A stretch of 64,000 nt of DNA. Source: CAZOEL01 sp964578835 (lineage in GTDB: Bacteria > Desulfobacterota > Syntrophobacteria > Syntrophobacterales > Syntrophobacteraceae). The translations under genes and the position numbers were made by a program. This document shows, one piece after another, positions 17,810 to 26,704 of the stretch (its first letter is position 1; each line of letters opens with the position of its first letter). The DNA lies in assembly GCA_964578835.1 (NCBI GenBank), contig CAZOEL010000021.1, forward strand, positions 1-64,000. Reading direction: 5' to 3'. The notes beneath the pieces were generated by a model that worked only from the letters and a program-made list of their open reading frames with translations, searched no databases and was not told where the DNA came from.

Positions 17810-19186
17810 ATGAAGTATGGGCGCTACGTCATCCAGAAGGAGCTTGGAAAGGGAGCGATGGGAGTCGTCTACCAGGCTCACGACCCAAACATCGGCCGTA
17901 TGGTCGCTCTCAAGGTTTTGCGGCCGGAACGGGTTACTAACGACGCTTTCGTCAAGAGGTTCCTTCGCGAAGCGAGAGCCATCGGACGGCTTTCCCACCC
18001 CAACATAGTCATAGTCCATGATGTCGACGAAGACCATCAAACCGTTTTCATCTCGATGGAGTTTCTCGAGGGAAAGCCGCTCAACGATCTCATTCAGGAG
18101 AAGAGCTTCAAGCTCGAAGAGGTTGTCGACATAGGCGTCCAGATGGCCGAAGCGCTCGACTATGCGCATCAGAAAGGCATCGTCCACAGAGACATCAAGC
18201 CCGCCAATATCATTATCCAGCCAAACGGTCAGGTGAAGATAACCGACTTCGGCATCGCCCATGTCGAAGACCCGGAGCTTACCCAGCACACCCAGGCGGG
18301 AGAAATATTGGGCACTCCCGCCTACATGTCCCCCGAGCAGGTTTTGGGGCAGCCCGCCGATGGTCGTTCGGACCTCTTTTCGCTCGGGGTTATTCTCTAT
18401 GAGATGACGACGGGGAAGAGGCCCTTTGCCGGGCAGAACCTCGCCACCATTTTTCAGCGCATAACGAATGAAAGGCCTGAGGAACCGACAACCGCAAACC
18501 CTTCTGCGTCCCCGGAGCTCTCGAAGGTCATCATGAAATGCCTCGAAAAGAGCCCCGAGAAGCGCTTCGCCACCGGAAGCGAACTGTCCGGCGCGCTGAA
18601 AAGCTGTCTAAGCGAGATCCAGACAATTCCCATCCCGCACATTCCGCCGCAACCCAAATCTCCCGCACGTGGACTTCGAAAGCTCATAACCATTTCGGTT
18701 GCGCTGGCGGCGCTGGCAATACTCGTAGTTGTCGTTGGAGGCCGCATAGGACCGCAAAAGAATCTCACTCCGAATCGCCAGTCCGATACGACCGAGCAGA
18801 AGCCCCCAAAGGATATAACCGAAACGGGACCTCCTGCCGACATATCGAAGACGGACTCAGGAACCCATCAGTCGCCCGGATTGCCGGACTCCACTCCAAC
18901 AAAGACGCCTTCTTTTGGAACGACCAAACCTGACATGCCGCCGATTGACACGAGTCTGCCGAAAGGAACGCTCAAGCTCGAGTCCACGCCAAGAGGGGCG
19001 CAGGTGTCGATCGACGGAGAAGCCAGAGGGCTGACGCCGCTCGATTTGGAGCTCGGAACCGGAATGCATGAAATAAAGGTAAGCCTCGCCGAACATGGGG
19101 ACTGGGAAGCTCAGGTGAAGATCGTAGAGGACAAGGTCACGCATATTCCAGTCGAACTATTGCCGATGCCGGATAAAAACCGTTAG
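17810..19186 (+). CDS. Transmembrane serine/threonine protein kinase with PEGA domain (PpkA-like)
   Basis: A 458-residue Hanks-type kinase. Seen: glycine loop GKGAMGVVY (13-21), catalytic Lys35 in ALKVL, HRDIKPANI with Asp128, DFG at 146-148, and the activation-segment end GTPAYMSPEQ. The kinase domain ends near residue 260. A transmembrane helix lies near 290-310, then a proline/threonine-rich extracytoplasmic linker and a C-terminal PEGA domain (GTLKLESTPRGAQVSIDGEARGLTPL, about 385-455), a fold often linked to surface layers. Type VI kinases of this type phosphorylate FHA proteins after sensing envelope signals. Start supported by GAGGAGG. Five FHA domains of proteins encoded nearby are plausible readers. 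Confidence 0.92.
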   Translation: MKYGRYVIQKELGKGAMGVVYQAHDPNIGRMVALKVLRPERVTNDAFVKRFLREARAIGRLSHPNIVIVHDVDEDHQTVFISMEFLEGKPLNDLIQEKSFKLEEVVDIGVQMAEALDYAHQKGIVHRDIKPANIIIQPNGQVKITDFGIAHVEDPELTQHTQAGEILGTPAYMSPEQVLGQPADGRSDLFSLGVILYEMTTGKRPFAGQNLATIFQRITNERPEEPTTANPSASPELSKVIMKCLEKSPEKRFATGSELSGALKSCLSEIQTIPIPHIPPQPKSPARGLRKLITISVALAALAILVVVVGGRIGPQKNLTPNRQSDTTEQKPPKDITETGPPADISKTDSGTHQSPGLPDSTPTKTPSFGTTKPDMPPIDTSLPKGTLKLESTPRGAQVSIDGEARGLTPLDLELGTGMHEIKVSLAEHGDWEAQVKIVEDKVTHIPVELLPMPDKNR

Positions 19187-19204
19187 AGACCCAAGGAGGT
19201 GGAT

Positions 19205-21163
19205 ATGATGCGGTATGGAAGATGGGTGTTTATTTCAATTTTGTCTGTAGCCGCGATCCTGACAATGAACGGAAGCTGCTTCGCCAAGCTTGCCGCGGGT
19301 CAGCCGGCCCCGGCTTTTGCTCTGACCGATACCAACGGCAAGTCGCACAACCTGTCTCAGATGCAGAGCAAGGCGATGATCACGCTCTACTTCTTTGACA
19401 TCGACTCCAAAGCCAGTCAGGAAGGGTTGATCAGCCTCAATGGGCTTGCGGGGCAATACCGGGGGGCTAACCTCACCGTTTGGGCCATTACGACTTCTCC
19501 CAAAGAAAAAGTCGCAAGCTTCGCCCGAAGCAGTGGGCTCATATTTCCAATCCTTCTCGATTCCGGCAATGTGAGCGATCTCTACCAGGCTCAGTCCATA
19601 CTGCCCACTATCTGCATCGTGGGTCCGGGCCTCAAAGTCCTCGATTTTTTTCAGGGCGGCGGCAAAACGACGGAGATGATGCTGGTGCGCGTGGCGGAGC
19701 GCGAGCTGCAGCAAAAGCAGACGAAGATCGCCGCAGCCATAAGCAATGAAGTCGTCAAGAAAGACCCGCAGAACATCGAAGCCAAAGCGGTAAAAGCCCA
19801 TGCGGCGTTAAAGGACGGAGACATTCAGCAGGCCGATCAGGTCTTTCAAGAGATTGCAAAAAAGGGTGGGCAGGGCGAAGTCATCGGAAAAGAAGGCCTG
19901 GCCGCCGTCCATATGAAGAAAGGCGAGCCGGAAAAGGCTCTCAAACTGGCCTCGGAAGTCGAGCAGAAAGCTCCCGAGCGAAGTTATCCGAACGTGATAA
20001 AAGGTGAAGTTCTCTACGCTCAGAACAAGGTTTCGGAAGCAAAGAACGAATATCAAAGAGCGGTCAGGAAAAAGGAAGCCGCCCCTTACCAACAGGCCAT
20101 AGGGTACAATCAGCTGGGCCGGATTCACGCCAAGCAGGGAGAAAATGAAGCCGCCAGAGCCCTCTATGATGAAGCGGTGCTCATCGATCCCTTTTACATC
20201 GAAGGCACGACCAACAAAGGCATGACCTACGAGAGAGAAGGAAAATGGGACAAAGCGCTTGACTCGTATCGGGAAGCCCTTTCTGTCGAGAAAAATGACG
20301 TATTCGCCTCGGTGCTCGCCAAGAAAGCGCAGGAAATGGTCGATCTTCAGAACGACGCCAAGAAAAGAGAGCGAGTGGACAAACTGGTGAAGGAGCTTGC
20401 AGAGCGCTACCGCAGCCAGAAGAAGGCCGCATCGTCCCAAGAGGAGGATACGTGGACTTCACGGCCCATGGTGCTCACTTTTGTGGATTTTCAAGAAAAA
20501 GGCGGTCTTTCGGAAAGAGACGGCTTCTCGACGGTGCTCACGACGCAGCTTGCGGATCAGCTGAACGCATCCAATAGAGTAAGGGTCGTGGAGCGCGTCG
20601 TGATAGAGCGCCTTCTCGAAGAATTGAACATCGGCTCTTCCGAGCTGGCTGACCCGGATACGGCGCTTCGGCTCGGCAAGGTGCTCGCCGCAAAATTGAT
20701 CGGCACGGGATCGCTCTTCTTCTTGCCCAAAGCCACGATGCTCAGCATGAGGCTCATCGACACGGAGACGACTTCGGTTTCCATGGTGGCGAACAGAGAA
20801 GTCGGCTCCCAAGCATCAATGGAGACGGATCTCAACCGGCTCAATCGCGAAATTCTCCAGAACATCATTTCCAAGTATCCCCTGCGCGGTTTTGTCGTCA
20901 AGACTTCCGGAGACCGGATCATGTTGAACATCGGCGCCAAGCAGGGCGTTGTGCTCGGAACAAGATTCGAAATCCTGGAAGATCAGGAGGCTGTTGAATA
21001 TAAGGGAAAAAAGCTTCAAGGGTCGGCCAGACCGATTGGCGTCATCGAAGTGACCCAGGTGGACCAGGACCTTTCTTATGCAAAAGTGGTCAATCAGCAA
21101 AGACCGTTCAAGAGCGACGACAAGATTCAGGAAAAGCTGGAAACAGCGGCTGTGGGAGGCTGA
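19205..21163 (+). CDS. Exported redoxin-like / TPR / CsgG-like three-part protein
   Basis: About 652 residues from ATG 19205 (AGGAGG five bases upstream; ATG 19208 is equally possible). A signal peptide ends near SCFAKL. Residues about 30-165 form an AhpC/TlpA-like thioredoxin fold (AGQPAPAFALTDTNGKSHNLSQM, ITLYFFDIDSKAS, FPILLDSGNVSDLY, LPTICIVGPGLKVLDFFQGG), but the usual CxxC or peroxidatic Cys is missing: the site reads DIDSKAS. Residues about 175-395 are tetratricopeptide repeats. The C-terminal part (about 415-575) resembles CsgG (VVERVVIERLLEELNIGSSELADPDTALRLGKVL...), with a final roughly 75-residue beta-rich tail. The fusion is not one I recognise. It is probably periplasmic or outer-membrane associated. 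Confidence 0.75.
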   Translation: MMRYGRWVFISILSVAAILTMNGSCFAKLAAGQPAPAFALTDTNGKSHNLSQMQSKAMITLYFFDIDSKASQEGLISLNGLAGQYRGANLTVWAITTSPKEKVASFARSSGLIFPILLDSGNVSDLYQAQSILPTICIVGPGLKVLDFFQGGGKTTEMMLVRVAERELQQKQTKIAAAISNEVVKKDPQNIEAKAVKAHAALKDGDIQQADQVFQEIAKKGGQGEVIGKEGLAAVHMKKGEPEKALKLASEVEQKAPERSYPNVIKGEVLYAQNKVSEAKNEYQRAVRKKEAAPYQQAIGYNQLGRIHAKQGENEAARALYDEAVLIDPFYIEGTTNKGMTYEREGKWDKALDSYREALSVEKNDVFASVLAKKAQEMVDLQNDAKKRERVDKLVKELAERYRSQKKAASSQEEDTWTSRPMVLTFVDFQEKGGLSERDGFSTVLTTQLADQLNASNRVRVVERVVIERLLEELNIGSSELADPDTALRLGKVLAAKLIGTGSLFFLPKATMLSMRLIDTETTSVSMVANREVGSQASMETDLNRLNREILQNIISKYPLRGFVVKTSGDRIMLNIGAKQGVVLGTRFEILEDQEAVEYKGKKLQGSARPIGVIEVTQVDQDLSYAKVVNQQRPFKSDDKIQEKLETAAVGG

Positions 21164-21164
21164 G

Positions 21165-21680
21165 ATGAGACAACGCGGCTACGCAGTTCAAATTATAATC
21201 GCTCTCGCCTTTGCGTTGACCTCCTGCTCCACGCCCCAGCAGCAGACGATCCAGCCGTCGATTGACGTGGCAAGGAGCAACTCGGTCGCGGTCTGGGAGC
21301 TTGATGATCTGAGCCCGACCGACGCCTCGCAGTCCGATTTGGCGCAATTGCTTACCGGGGCGGTCACTGAAGTGATGGGAAGCGGCGGCAAGTACGCTTT
21401 GGTTGAAAGACAGCAACTGCTGCTGGCCCTGGAAGAGCTGAACCTCGGATCGACTGAGCTCGTTGACGAATCCACACGGTTGAGACTTGGCAAGATAGTC
21501 GGGGCCGGAATGATGGTCTTCGGGTCTTATCAGACAATAGGGGATATAATGCGCCTCGACCTGCGGCTTGTCGATGTGCGGACGGGGAAGGTTCTCAAGG
21601 CCGTCGAGAGGATAGTACCTTCGCGAGATCTTGGCGCATGGCTCGAAGCGACCAGGGAAGCCGCCAGGGAATTGCTCTGA
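21165..21680 (+). CDS. CsgG-like outer-membrane lipoprotein
   Basis: A 171-residue lipoprotein. I start it at ATG 21165, one base after the previous stop and after GGGAGG; a longer frame from 21078 would lack the signal. The signal peptide ends in the lipobox LTSC with Cys21. The remainder is a CsgG-like fold: SVAVWELDDL, LVERQQLLLALEELNLGSTELVDESTRLRLGKIVGAGMMVFGSYQ. Full CsgG is about 275 residues and has a pore-lining stretch; this is shorter, so pore formation is uncertain. The motif LLLALEELNLGSTEL is nearly repeated in the upstream redoxin/TPR/CsgG protein, so the two are paralogous in that domain and may assemble together. Confidence 0.8.
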   Translation: MRQRGYAVQIIIALAFALTSCSTPQQQTIQPSIDVARSNSVAVWELDDLSPTDASQSDLAQLLTGAVTEVMGSGGKYALVERQQLLLALEELNLGSTELVDESTRLRLGKIVGAGMMVFGSYQTIGDIMRLDLRLVDVRTGKVLKAVERIVPSRDLGAWLEATREAARELL

Positions 21681-21692
21681 GAGGCGATACGC

Positions 21693-23171
21693 ATGCCCAT
21701 GCTGGTTATACAAAAAGAAGACGGCTCGGAGGAGCCCTTCAGCATCGATAAGCCGGAGATCACCATCGGCAGAGATCATGCTCCGAGCGGCGTTCATAAC
21801 GATATCAATCTGCCGGATCGAATCGTATCGCGCCGTCATGCGCGAATCTTTCTCGCAGGCGGCGCGTATTTTGTTGAAGATCTTGGAAGCGAGAATCACG
21901 TATTCGTAAACGAGCGGGAGGTTACCAGAGCTGCGCTGACGCATGGGGATAGGATCCGGATAGGCCAGCACTCCTTTGTCTTCCAGACAAAGGAAACGAA
22001 GACCGCCGACCCGGAATGCTTCGGCGTCGGCGCCCTGGACCCATGCAGAACGATCGATTTGAATTACCTCATCCTGCATCGATTGAGCTCCTTGCTGGTT
22101 ACGGTCACCAGCGTTACCGAGTTTTTGTCCGCAGCAATGGACCTCGTAATGGAGAGCATCAATTCGACTTCAGGCGCCCTGCTGCTGCTCGAGCCGGATG
22201 GCTCCCTGAAAGAGGAAGTAATCAGGGGAATGCGGACGGGTTGGAGCGCGGACATGGTTTTCGAAGCAGTCCGAACGAAGAAATCGATCCTCGCAGGCCA
22301 CGATTTCGCCGTAACCGAAACCATGGACATCCGAGGCGCAAAGTCTTCATTATGCGCCCCCCTGATCCACGAGGGGCAGGTCTTGGGAGTCATCTACCTC
22401 GAAGACCCGATGCCGGGACGCTTCACAGAAGACAGCCTGATGCTCGTGACCGTGATCGCGAATCAAGTGGCGTCCGGCCTCGAGAAAGCGGCTTTGAACG
22501 AGAGATTGTACAGGGAGATCCTCATTCGAAAGAATCTGGAGCGATTCCTCTCCCCCAGAGTCGCCGAGCGAATAGTGGAGGACTGCACCGCTCAGGGCAA
22601 GGTGGCTTTGAGGACGGATAAGCTTACAGCGACAATTCTTTTTGCCGACATACAGGGCTTCACATTGCTGAGCGAACGCCTGGACGCCGATGAGGTGGCC
22701 ACCCTTCTCACCCAATACTTCACACTGATGACCAATGTGGTGTTCAAGTGGGAAGGAACTCTCGACAAATATCTGGGAGACGGGCTTCTGGCTATTTTCG
22801 GAGCGCCCCTTCCCTTTGCCGACCACGCCGAACGAGCGGTGGGATGCGCTTTGGAGATGTTGAAAGAGCAGCAAAAATTCGTTGAAGAGCTGCCGCCTGA
22901 CAGAAGGTTCGCCATCCGAATCGGCATCAACACGGGAGAAGTCGTTGCGGGCTATCTCGGGGCCCCTCAAAGAATGGAATACACGGTGCTGGGAGAGCCG
23001 GTCGTAATCGCCTTCCGCCTTCAATCCCTCGCGAAGCCCGGGAGCATTTCCATGGGCAGATCAACGTACGAACTTATCAGCGACCGTCATTCGGTGGAAT
23101 ATATCGACCGGATCAAAACGCCCAAAGGGCAGAAGCTGATCGAAGTCTATCGCCTTTGCCCGCCGGGATGA
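21693..23171 (+). CDS. FHA-GAF class III adenylate/guanylate cyclase
   Basis: A 492-residue cytoplasmic protein with three domains. The FHA domain (about 20-95) has GRDH, SRRHARIF and the NEREV turn. A GAF domain follows at about 130-280 (ELSAAMDLVMESINSTSGALLLL ... VTVIANQVASGLEKAAL). The class III cyclase domain (about 310-485) has ATILFADIQGFT with the first metal-binding Asp, DKYLGDGLLAIFGAP with the second, and RIGINTGEVVAGYLGAPQRMEYTVLGEPV. The substrate-specifying residues were not assigned, so cAMP as product is the family default only. The FHA domain suggests that cyclase activity or location responds to the kinase encoded upstream. Last gene of the plus-strand run. Confidence 0.9.
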   Translation: MPMLVIQKEDGSEEPFSIDKPEITIGRDHAPSGVHNDINLPDRIVSRRHARIFLAGGAYFVEDLGSENHVFVNEREVTRAALTHGDRIRIGQHSFVFQTKETKTADPECFGVGALDPCRTIDLNYLILHRLSSLLVTVTSVTEFLSAAMDLVMESINSTSGALLLLEPDGSLKEEVIRGMRTGWSADMVFEAVRTKKSILAGHDFAVTETMDIRGAKSSLCAPLIHEGQVLGVIYLEDPMPGRFTEDSLMLVTVIANQVASGLEKAALNERLYREILIRKNLERFLSPRVAERIVEDCTAQGKVALRTDKLTATILFADIQGFTLLSERLDADEVATLLTQYFTLMTNVVFKWEGTLDKYLGDGLLAIFGAPLPFADHAERAVGCALEMLKEQQKFVEELPPDRRFAIRIGINTGEVVAGYLGAPQRMEYTVLGEPVVIAFRLQSLAKPGSISMGRSTYELISDRHSVEYIDRIKTPKGQKLIEVYRLCPPG

Positions 23172-23209
23172 GCGCGATTCGGCGCCAGTCCTGTCTACGG
23201 TCATCCGTC

Positions 23210-24850
23210 TCAGGGAGCCGCATCTTCAGGCGCGTCGAGCAACCGCATGATCCGCTTCTGCAAATCATCCTCGCTTTGCCGCGCCTGGGCTTTTCGCGGC
23301 GCGCCGCTCCCGCCTTTTTTTGCAATATCCCTTTTCTCTTTGATATCGGGGTCGTCAGGATCTATCAGCATGTATCTTTCAATGAATGAAAGAGCGGCGG
23401 CATAGCTCTTTTGCTGTAAATGCCTGTCGGCTTGCTCGCGGTAAAAGGCCTTCATCCAGTCGATTCTCTGCTGCGCCATAGCGTTGTCCGGCTCGACGGA
23501 AAGAACTGTTTTATACACGGCATACGCATTCCGGTTGATTGGAGTGGTGTATCTCTTGGCCACGAAATGCTCCTCGGCCTCTTTTAGGAGCTGATCGACG
23601 GATCTGTTGCGGTTGCCGATTTCCTTCTGCTGGTAGGATAGCCAGATGCGGCTGATGGACTGTTCGGCCTGCGCTGCGCAGGAACTGTCTTCAGAAACTG
23701 AGGCAAGCTCCTGAAGCGCTTTCAGGTGCTCGCCCGAAGCTTCCATCCGTCGCCCGGATTCGAACCGGATCATGTCAAGCCGATTTTTTATTTCTCCGCC
23801 TTCCTCCGTGAGGCCGTACCTCTCGATATGAGAAGAAAGGAAGTCTTTCGCTTCTTTGAGCTTTCCGGCGTCGAAGAGCTGCTGCGCATTGAGAAGAACG
23901 GTTTTGGTCATCAACGCCTTCGCCTCCTGAGACTGCTTCGGGGGCAGGCGATCGGAAAGAAGGGCTCCGAGCGAGTCATAGGCGGAAGCATAATCGCCGG
24001 AATCGATCCTCTGCGATATGAGCTTCATCGACTGTCCGATTTTCCATGGCGTGTAGACTTGTGAGTGGAAAAGATAGCCGCAGAAGCCCAAAAGGAGCGC
24101 AGACGCAACACCCCACGCAACCATGGAGCTGACGCTCGATTTGACGACGATCTTTTCTTGAACGGCAGCGGCGTCCCCAGGTCGATCGGAAAGAAATGAA
24201 AGGCTGAAAACGCCCACCTTGAGCTGATCTCCTGAGATGAGGACCTTTTCTTCCACCTTCTGCCCGTTGATTATCAAAGGATTGGTTCCGCTCAGGTTTC
24301 TAACGACAAAACATCCATCGCGAAAGGCTACCTCACAGTGCTTTCGAGAAACCGATGCGTCATCCAGGCGGAGATCGGCTTCGGACGCCCTGCCGATGAT
24401 CAGGACCTCCTGCGTTAGGGGGCAAAGGCGCGTTCCCCCGTCAACCGAGACGACAACCAGCCTTGGGCCATACTCCTCAGGCGGAGGGCTCGCCATGAAT
24501 ACGGTCTTCTCTGCCTCGGCAATCGTCTGCTCCGCCTGCTCTTCCCGAACGACAGGCGCATCCTGCTCGGTTCTAAAGATCAGCTGGGTTGTTCCCAAAG
24601 TTATGCAGTCATTGTCCTGCAAGGGACGTCGATCTACTTCCTCATTGTTCACCAGAACCGGATTGCTTCCGATGTTCTCGATGGCGTAGCGACCCTTTTC
24701 GACATAGATCCTGGCCTGCTTGCGGGAGATGTAAGGGTCTGGAATGCATATGCCGTTTTCTTGGGATCGTCCGATCAGGCATTCATTTTCAGAAAGGGGA
24801 TAGGAAACGTTCTCGTTCTGTCGATCGACCAGTCTTGCGCGCAAGGCCAA
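23210..24850 (-). CDS. Two FHA domains, transmembrane helix and TPR region
   Basis: A 546-residue protein from an unusual TTG start at 24850, supported by GGGAGG five bases upstream and no better ATG. The first FHA domain (about 5-95: IGRSQENGICI, SRKQARIYV, NNEEV) and the second (about 128-215: IGRASEADLRL, SRKHCEVAF, NGQKV) both keep phosphothreonine-binding residues. A transmembrane helix (MVAWGVASALLLGFCGYLF, about 240-260) is followed by tetratricopeptide-like helices to the C terminus. The N-terminal FHA pair should be cytoplasmic and the helical part periplasmic. It converges with the cyclase gene with 38 bases between stops. Confidence 0.85.
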   Translation of the reverse strand: MALRARLVDRQNENVSYPLSENECLIGRSQENGICIPDPYISRKQARIYVEKGRYAIENIGSNPVLVNNEEVDRRPLQDNDCITLGTTQLIFRTEQDAPVVREEQAEQTIAEAEKTVFMASPPPEEYGPRLVVVSVDGGTRLCPLTQEVLIIGRASEADLRLDDASVSRKHCEVAFRDGCFVVRNLSGTNPLIINGQKVEEKVLISGDQLKVGVFSLSFLSDRPGDAAAVQEKIVVKSSVSSMVAWGVASALLLGFCGYLFHSQVYTPWKIGQSMKLISQRIDSGDYASAYDSLGALLSDRLPPKQSQEAKALMTKTVLLNAQQLFDAGKLKEAKDFLSSHIERYGLTEEGGEIKNRLDMIRFESGRRMEASGEHLKALQELASVSEDSSCAAQAEQSISRIWLSYQQKEIGNRNRSVDQLLKEAEEHFVAKRYTTPINRNAYAVYKTVLSVEPDNAMAQQRIDWMKAFYREQADRHLQQKSYAAALSFIERYMLIDPDDPDIKEKRDIAKKGGSGAPRKAQARQSEDDLQKRIMRLLDAPEDAAP

Positions 24851-24904
24851 GGCAACCTCCCGTTACATAGTATATCGCAATAGAAAATAAGCTGAGCTCA
24901 CCCG

Positions 24905-26443
24905 CTAATCCCTTGATCCATGTCCCAGAGGATTATCGAAATCGAAGCCAAAAAGCTGTGGGTTTTCGCCAATAACGGCGGCCGAAACAATATAGAAAAC
25001 ATAATCGTATGTCTCTTTAGGTATTTGCTTTTCGGATTTTTGAAGCAGGAGCCAGAAGTTCCTCTCCCTTGGATTTTCAGGCATCCGTCTGATGAGCTCT
25101 CTCACGTTTCCCTGGCCCCAATTGTATGAGGCCATGACAAGCAATCCGGAAGCCTGAGCTTCCGTCTTGTAAAGATCCCTCAGATATCTCGCGGCCGCGC
25201 GAGTAGATGGATCGAACTGGTGGCGATCGTCGCGAGGATCCGCCATCCTGGTTTCCGCCAGAGGGCCGATCCGCAGTCCATATTGAGCGCCGGTAGATGG
25301 AATGAACTGCCACATGCCCTTGGCGATGCCGTATCTGGTCTGGGGTCCGCACGCGTTGATGTCGAAATTGCTCTCTTGAAGAGCAAGGTAAAAGAACTGA
25401 ACCGGCAAGTTATACTGCTGCAAGACCTCCGAAATGCCTCTGTGATAACGGTTTCTCAAAGCCTGCTCGATGGCGCGCTTCAGCCGGCCGCTGGATTGCC
25501 ATTTTCCAATGTAGCTTTTGACCTCACGGATAAACCCAGGGGGAATGTTGACCTCGCACTCGCCGAAGATTCGAGAGATATGGAAGATTATTCGATCCTC
25601 CGGGCTCATTCCCTCGCTATAGATATCGAGCTGTTCAATAAATTTGTCGTAGCTCTTCTCCATCTCCTTATGCTGGGCTCTGGCCGCCCGTAGCTGCTCC
25701 AACGCCTTAGCGTCGCCTGTTTCTTCGACAACCACCTCCAGATTGGTGAGCTTCAGTTCAAAAGCCTTCATCGTATAGAAAATATCTTCTGCGAGCTTCT
25801 TCACCTTGCGCGTCTGCTCGTATTGATAGAGACCGTAGCCGCCCGAGATTGCCAACAAGACTACTATGAAGGCAATGATCCAGGAATATTTTCGCTTCTG
25901 TTTCTTTTGCAGATCCTGAAAAGCTCGACGAATCATGAAAGTGTGCAGGCCAATGTCTCCGTCTTCGGATTTGGAGAAATAGTGCTCTACATAATGATCC
26001 ATCGTGTGGATATCCGTTCTGGCGGAATCCTGAACAGGGGGAATTGCATCCCGGGGCTCGTGCGGCGACAGGTCCCGAGGTTCTTGCCCGCGAAGTTCTT
26101 GAACAGCTGGCTTTTCGACAGACAGAGAGAGGAGCGGGCCGTTTACGCCCAGCTCGATTTGGACGCTTTCAGCGATCTGAGCGCAATCTATTTTATTGCC
26201 GGCAATATATAAGCCGTTGGCGCTCTGAAGGTCCCTAATCCACCAGGAGCCGCTGTCAAAGAATACCTCAGCGTGCGATCGGCTCACAATTCCTTCCAGC
26301 AGGCGCACCTGAGAACTTTTGTCGCGGCCAATGCGGAAGGCTTCCGTAAAATTGAAGTCGGTCCTCTCGGCTTTGCCTCGCTCCACGATGACTCTGAGGG
26401 GAGGAATCGACGGTTTGTTATGCCTTATATCGCCGTTAGCCAT
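24905..26443 (-). CDS. FHA domain joined through a membrane helix to a lytic transglycosylase
   Basis: A 512-residue protein. The N-terminal FHA domain (about 20-110) has IGRDKSSQVRL, SRSHAEVFF and NGLYI. A transmembrane helix (WIIAFIVVLLAISGGYGLY, about 190-210) leads to a coiled-coil stretch (220-300) and a C-terminal SLT/GH23 lysozyme-like domain (about 350-500). There the catalytic Glu lies in LQESNFD, followed by GIAKGMWQFIPSTGAQYGL and MASYNWGQGNV, all family signatures. It therefore should read phosphoproteins in the cytoplasm and cut peptidoglycan in the periplasm. Such an enzyme would suit opening the wall for secretion machinery. ATG start with GAGGAAAT upstream. This domain order is unusual. 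Confidence 0.88.
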   Translation of the reverse strand: MANGDIRHNKPSIPPLRVIVERGKAERTDFNFTEAFRIGRDKSSQVRLLEGIVSRSHAEVFFDSGSWWIRDLQSANGLYIAGNKIDCAQIAESVQIELGVNGPLLSLSVEKPAVQELRGQEPRDLSPHEPRDAIPPVQDSARTDIHTMDHYVEHYFSKSEDGDIGLHTFMIRRAFQDLQKKQKRKYSWIIAFIVVLLAISGGYGLYQYEQTRKVKKLAEDIFYTMKAFELKLTNLEVVVEETGDAKALEQLRAARAQHKEMEKSYDKFIEQLDIYSEGMSPEDRIIFHISRIFGECEVNIPPGFIREVKSYIGKWQSSGRLKRAIEQALRNRYHRGISEVLQQYNLPVQFFYLALQESNFDINACGPQTRYGIAKGMWQFIPSTGAQYGLRIGPLAETRMADPRDDRHQFDPSTRAAARYLRDLYKTEAQASGLLVMASYNWGQGNVRELIRRMPENPRERNFWLLLQKSEKQIPKETYDYVFYIVSAAVIGENPQLFGFDFDNPLGHGSRD

Positions 26444-26670
26444 ATTTCCTCAAACCCTTGAGAGCATAAAAACCGCCCCTTAACTGCTGCTTCGCCCCAG
26501 TTCTAAAGGTTTGTCGCGACTTCCGGGTCACATCAGAATCAGCCAAAAAATCGCGCGCATTCTAAAAACCTGAGATCATTCTATACAAGAAAACACCGAT
26601 AATCCATCCCAAGATTCGAGATACAACCTTGGAGCGCAATCCACTGCACATTCTTCTCAGCTTCCTCTCA

Positions 26671-26698
26671 TTGACAAATCCATAGAGCGCCTTAACAT
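26671..26698 (+). promoter_or_regulatory. Sigma70-like promoter of RNA element 1
   Basis: A perfect -35 TTGACA (26671-26676) is followed after 16 bases by TAACAT (26693-26698), four of six matches to the -10 consensus. Transcription would start near 26705, giving a transcript of about 215 nt up to the terminator at 26870-26918. Confidence 0.5.
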
Positions 26699-26704
26699 TT
26701 ATTT

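Noticed and set aside
21108..22079. Minus-strand frame of 323 codons across the CsgG-like lipoprotein and cyclase start
   Set aside because: Opposes two well-supported plus-strand genes and crosses their junction.
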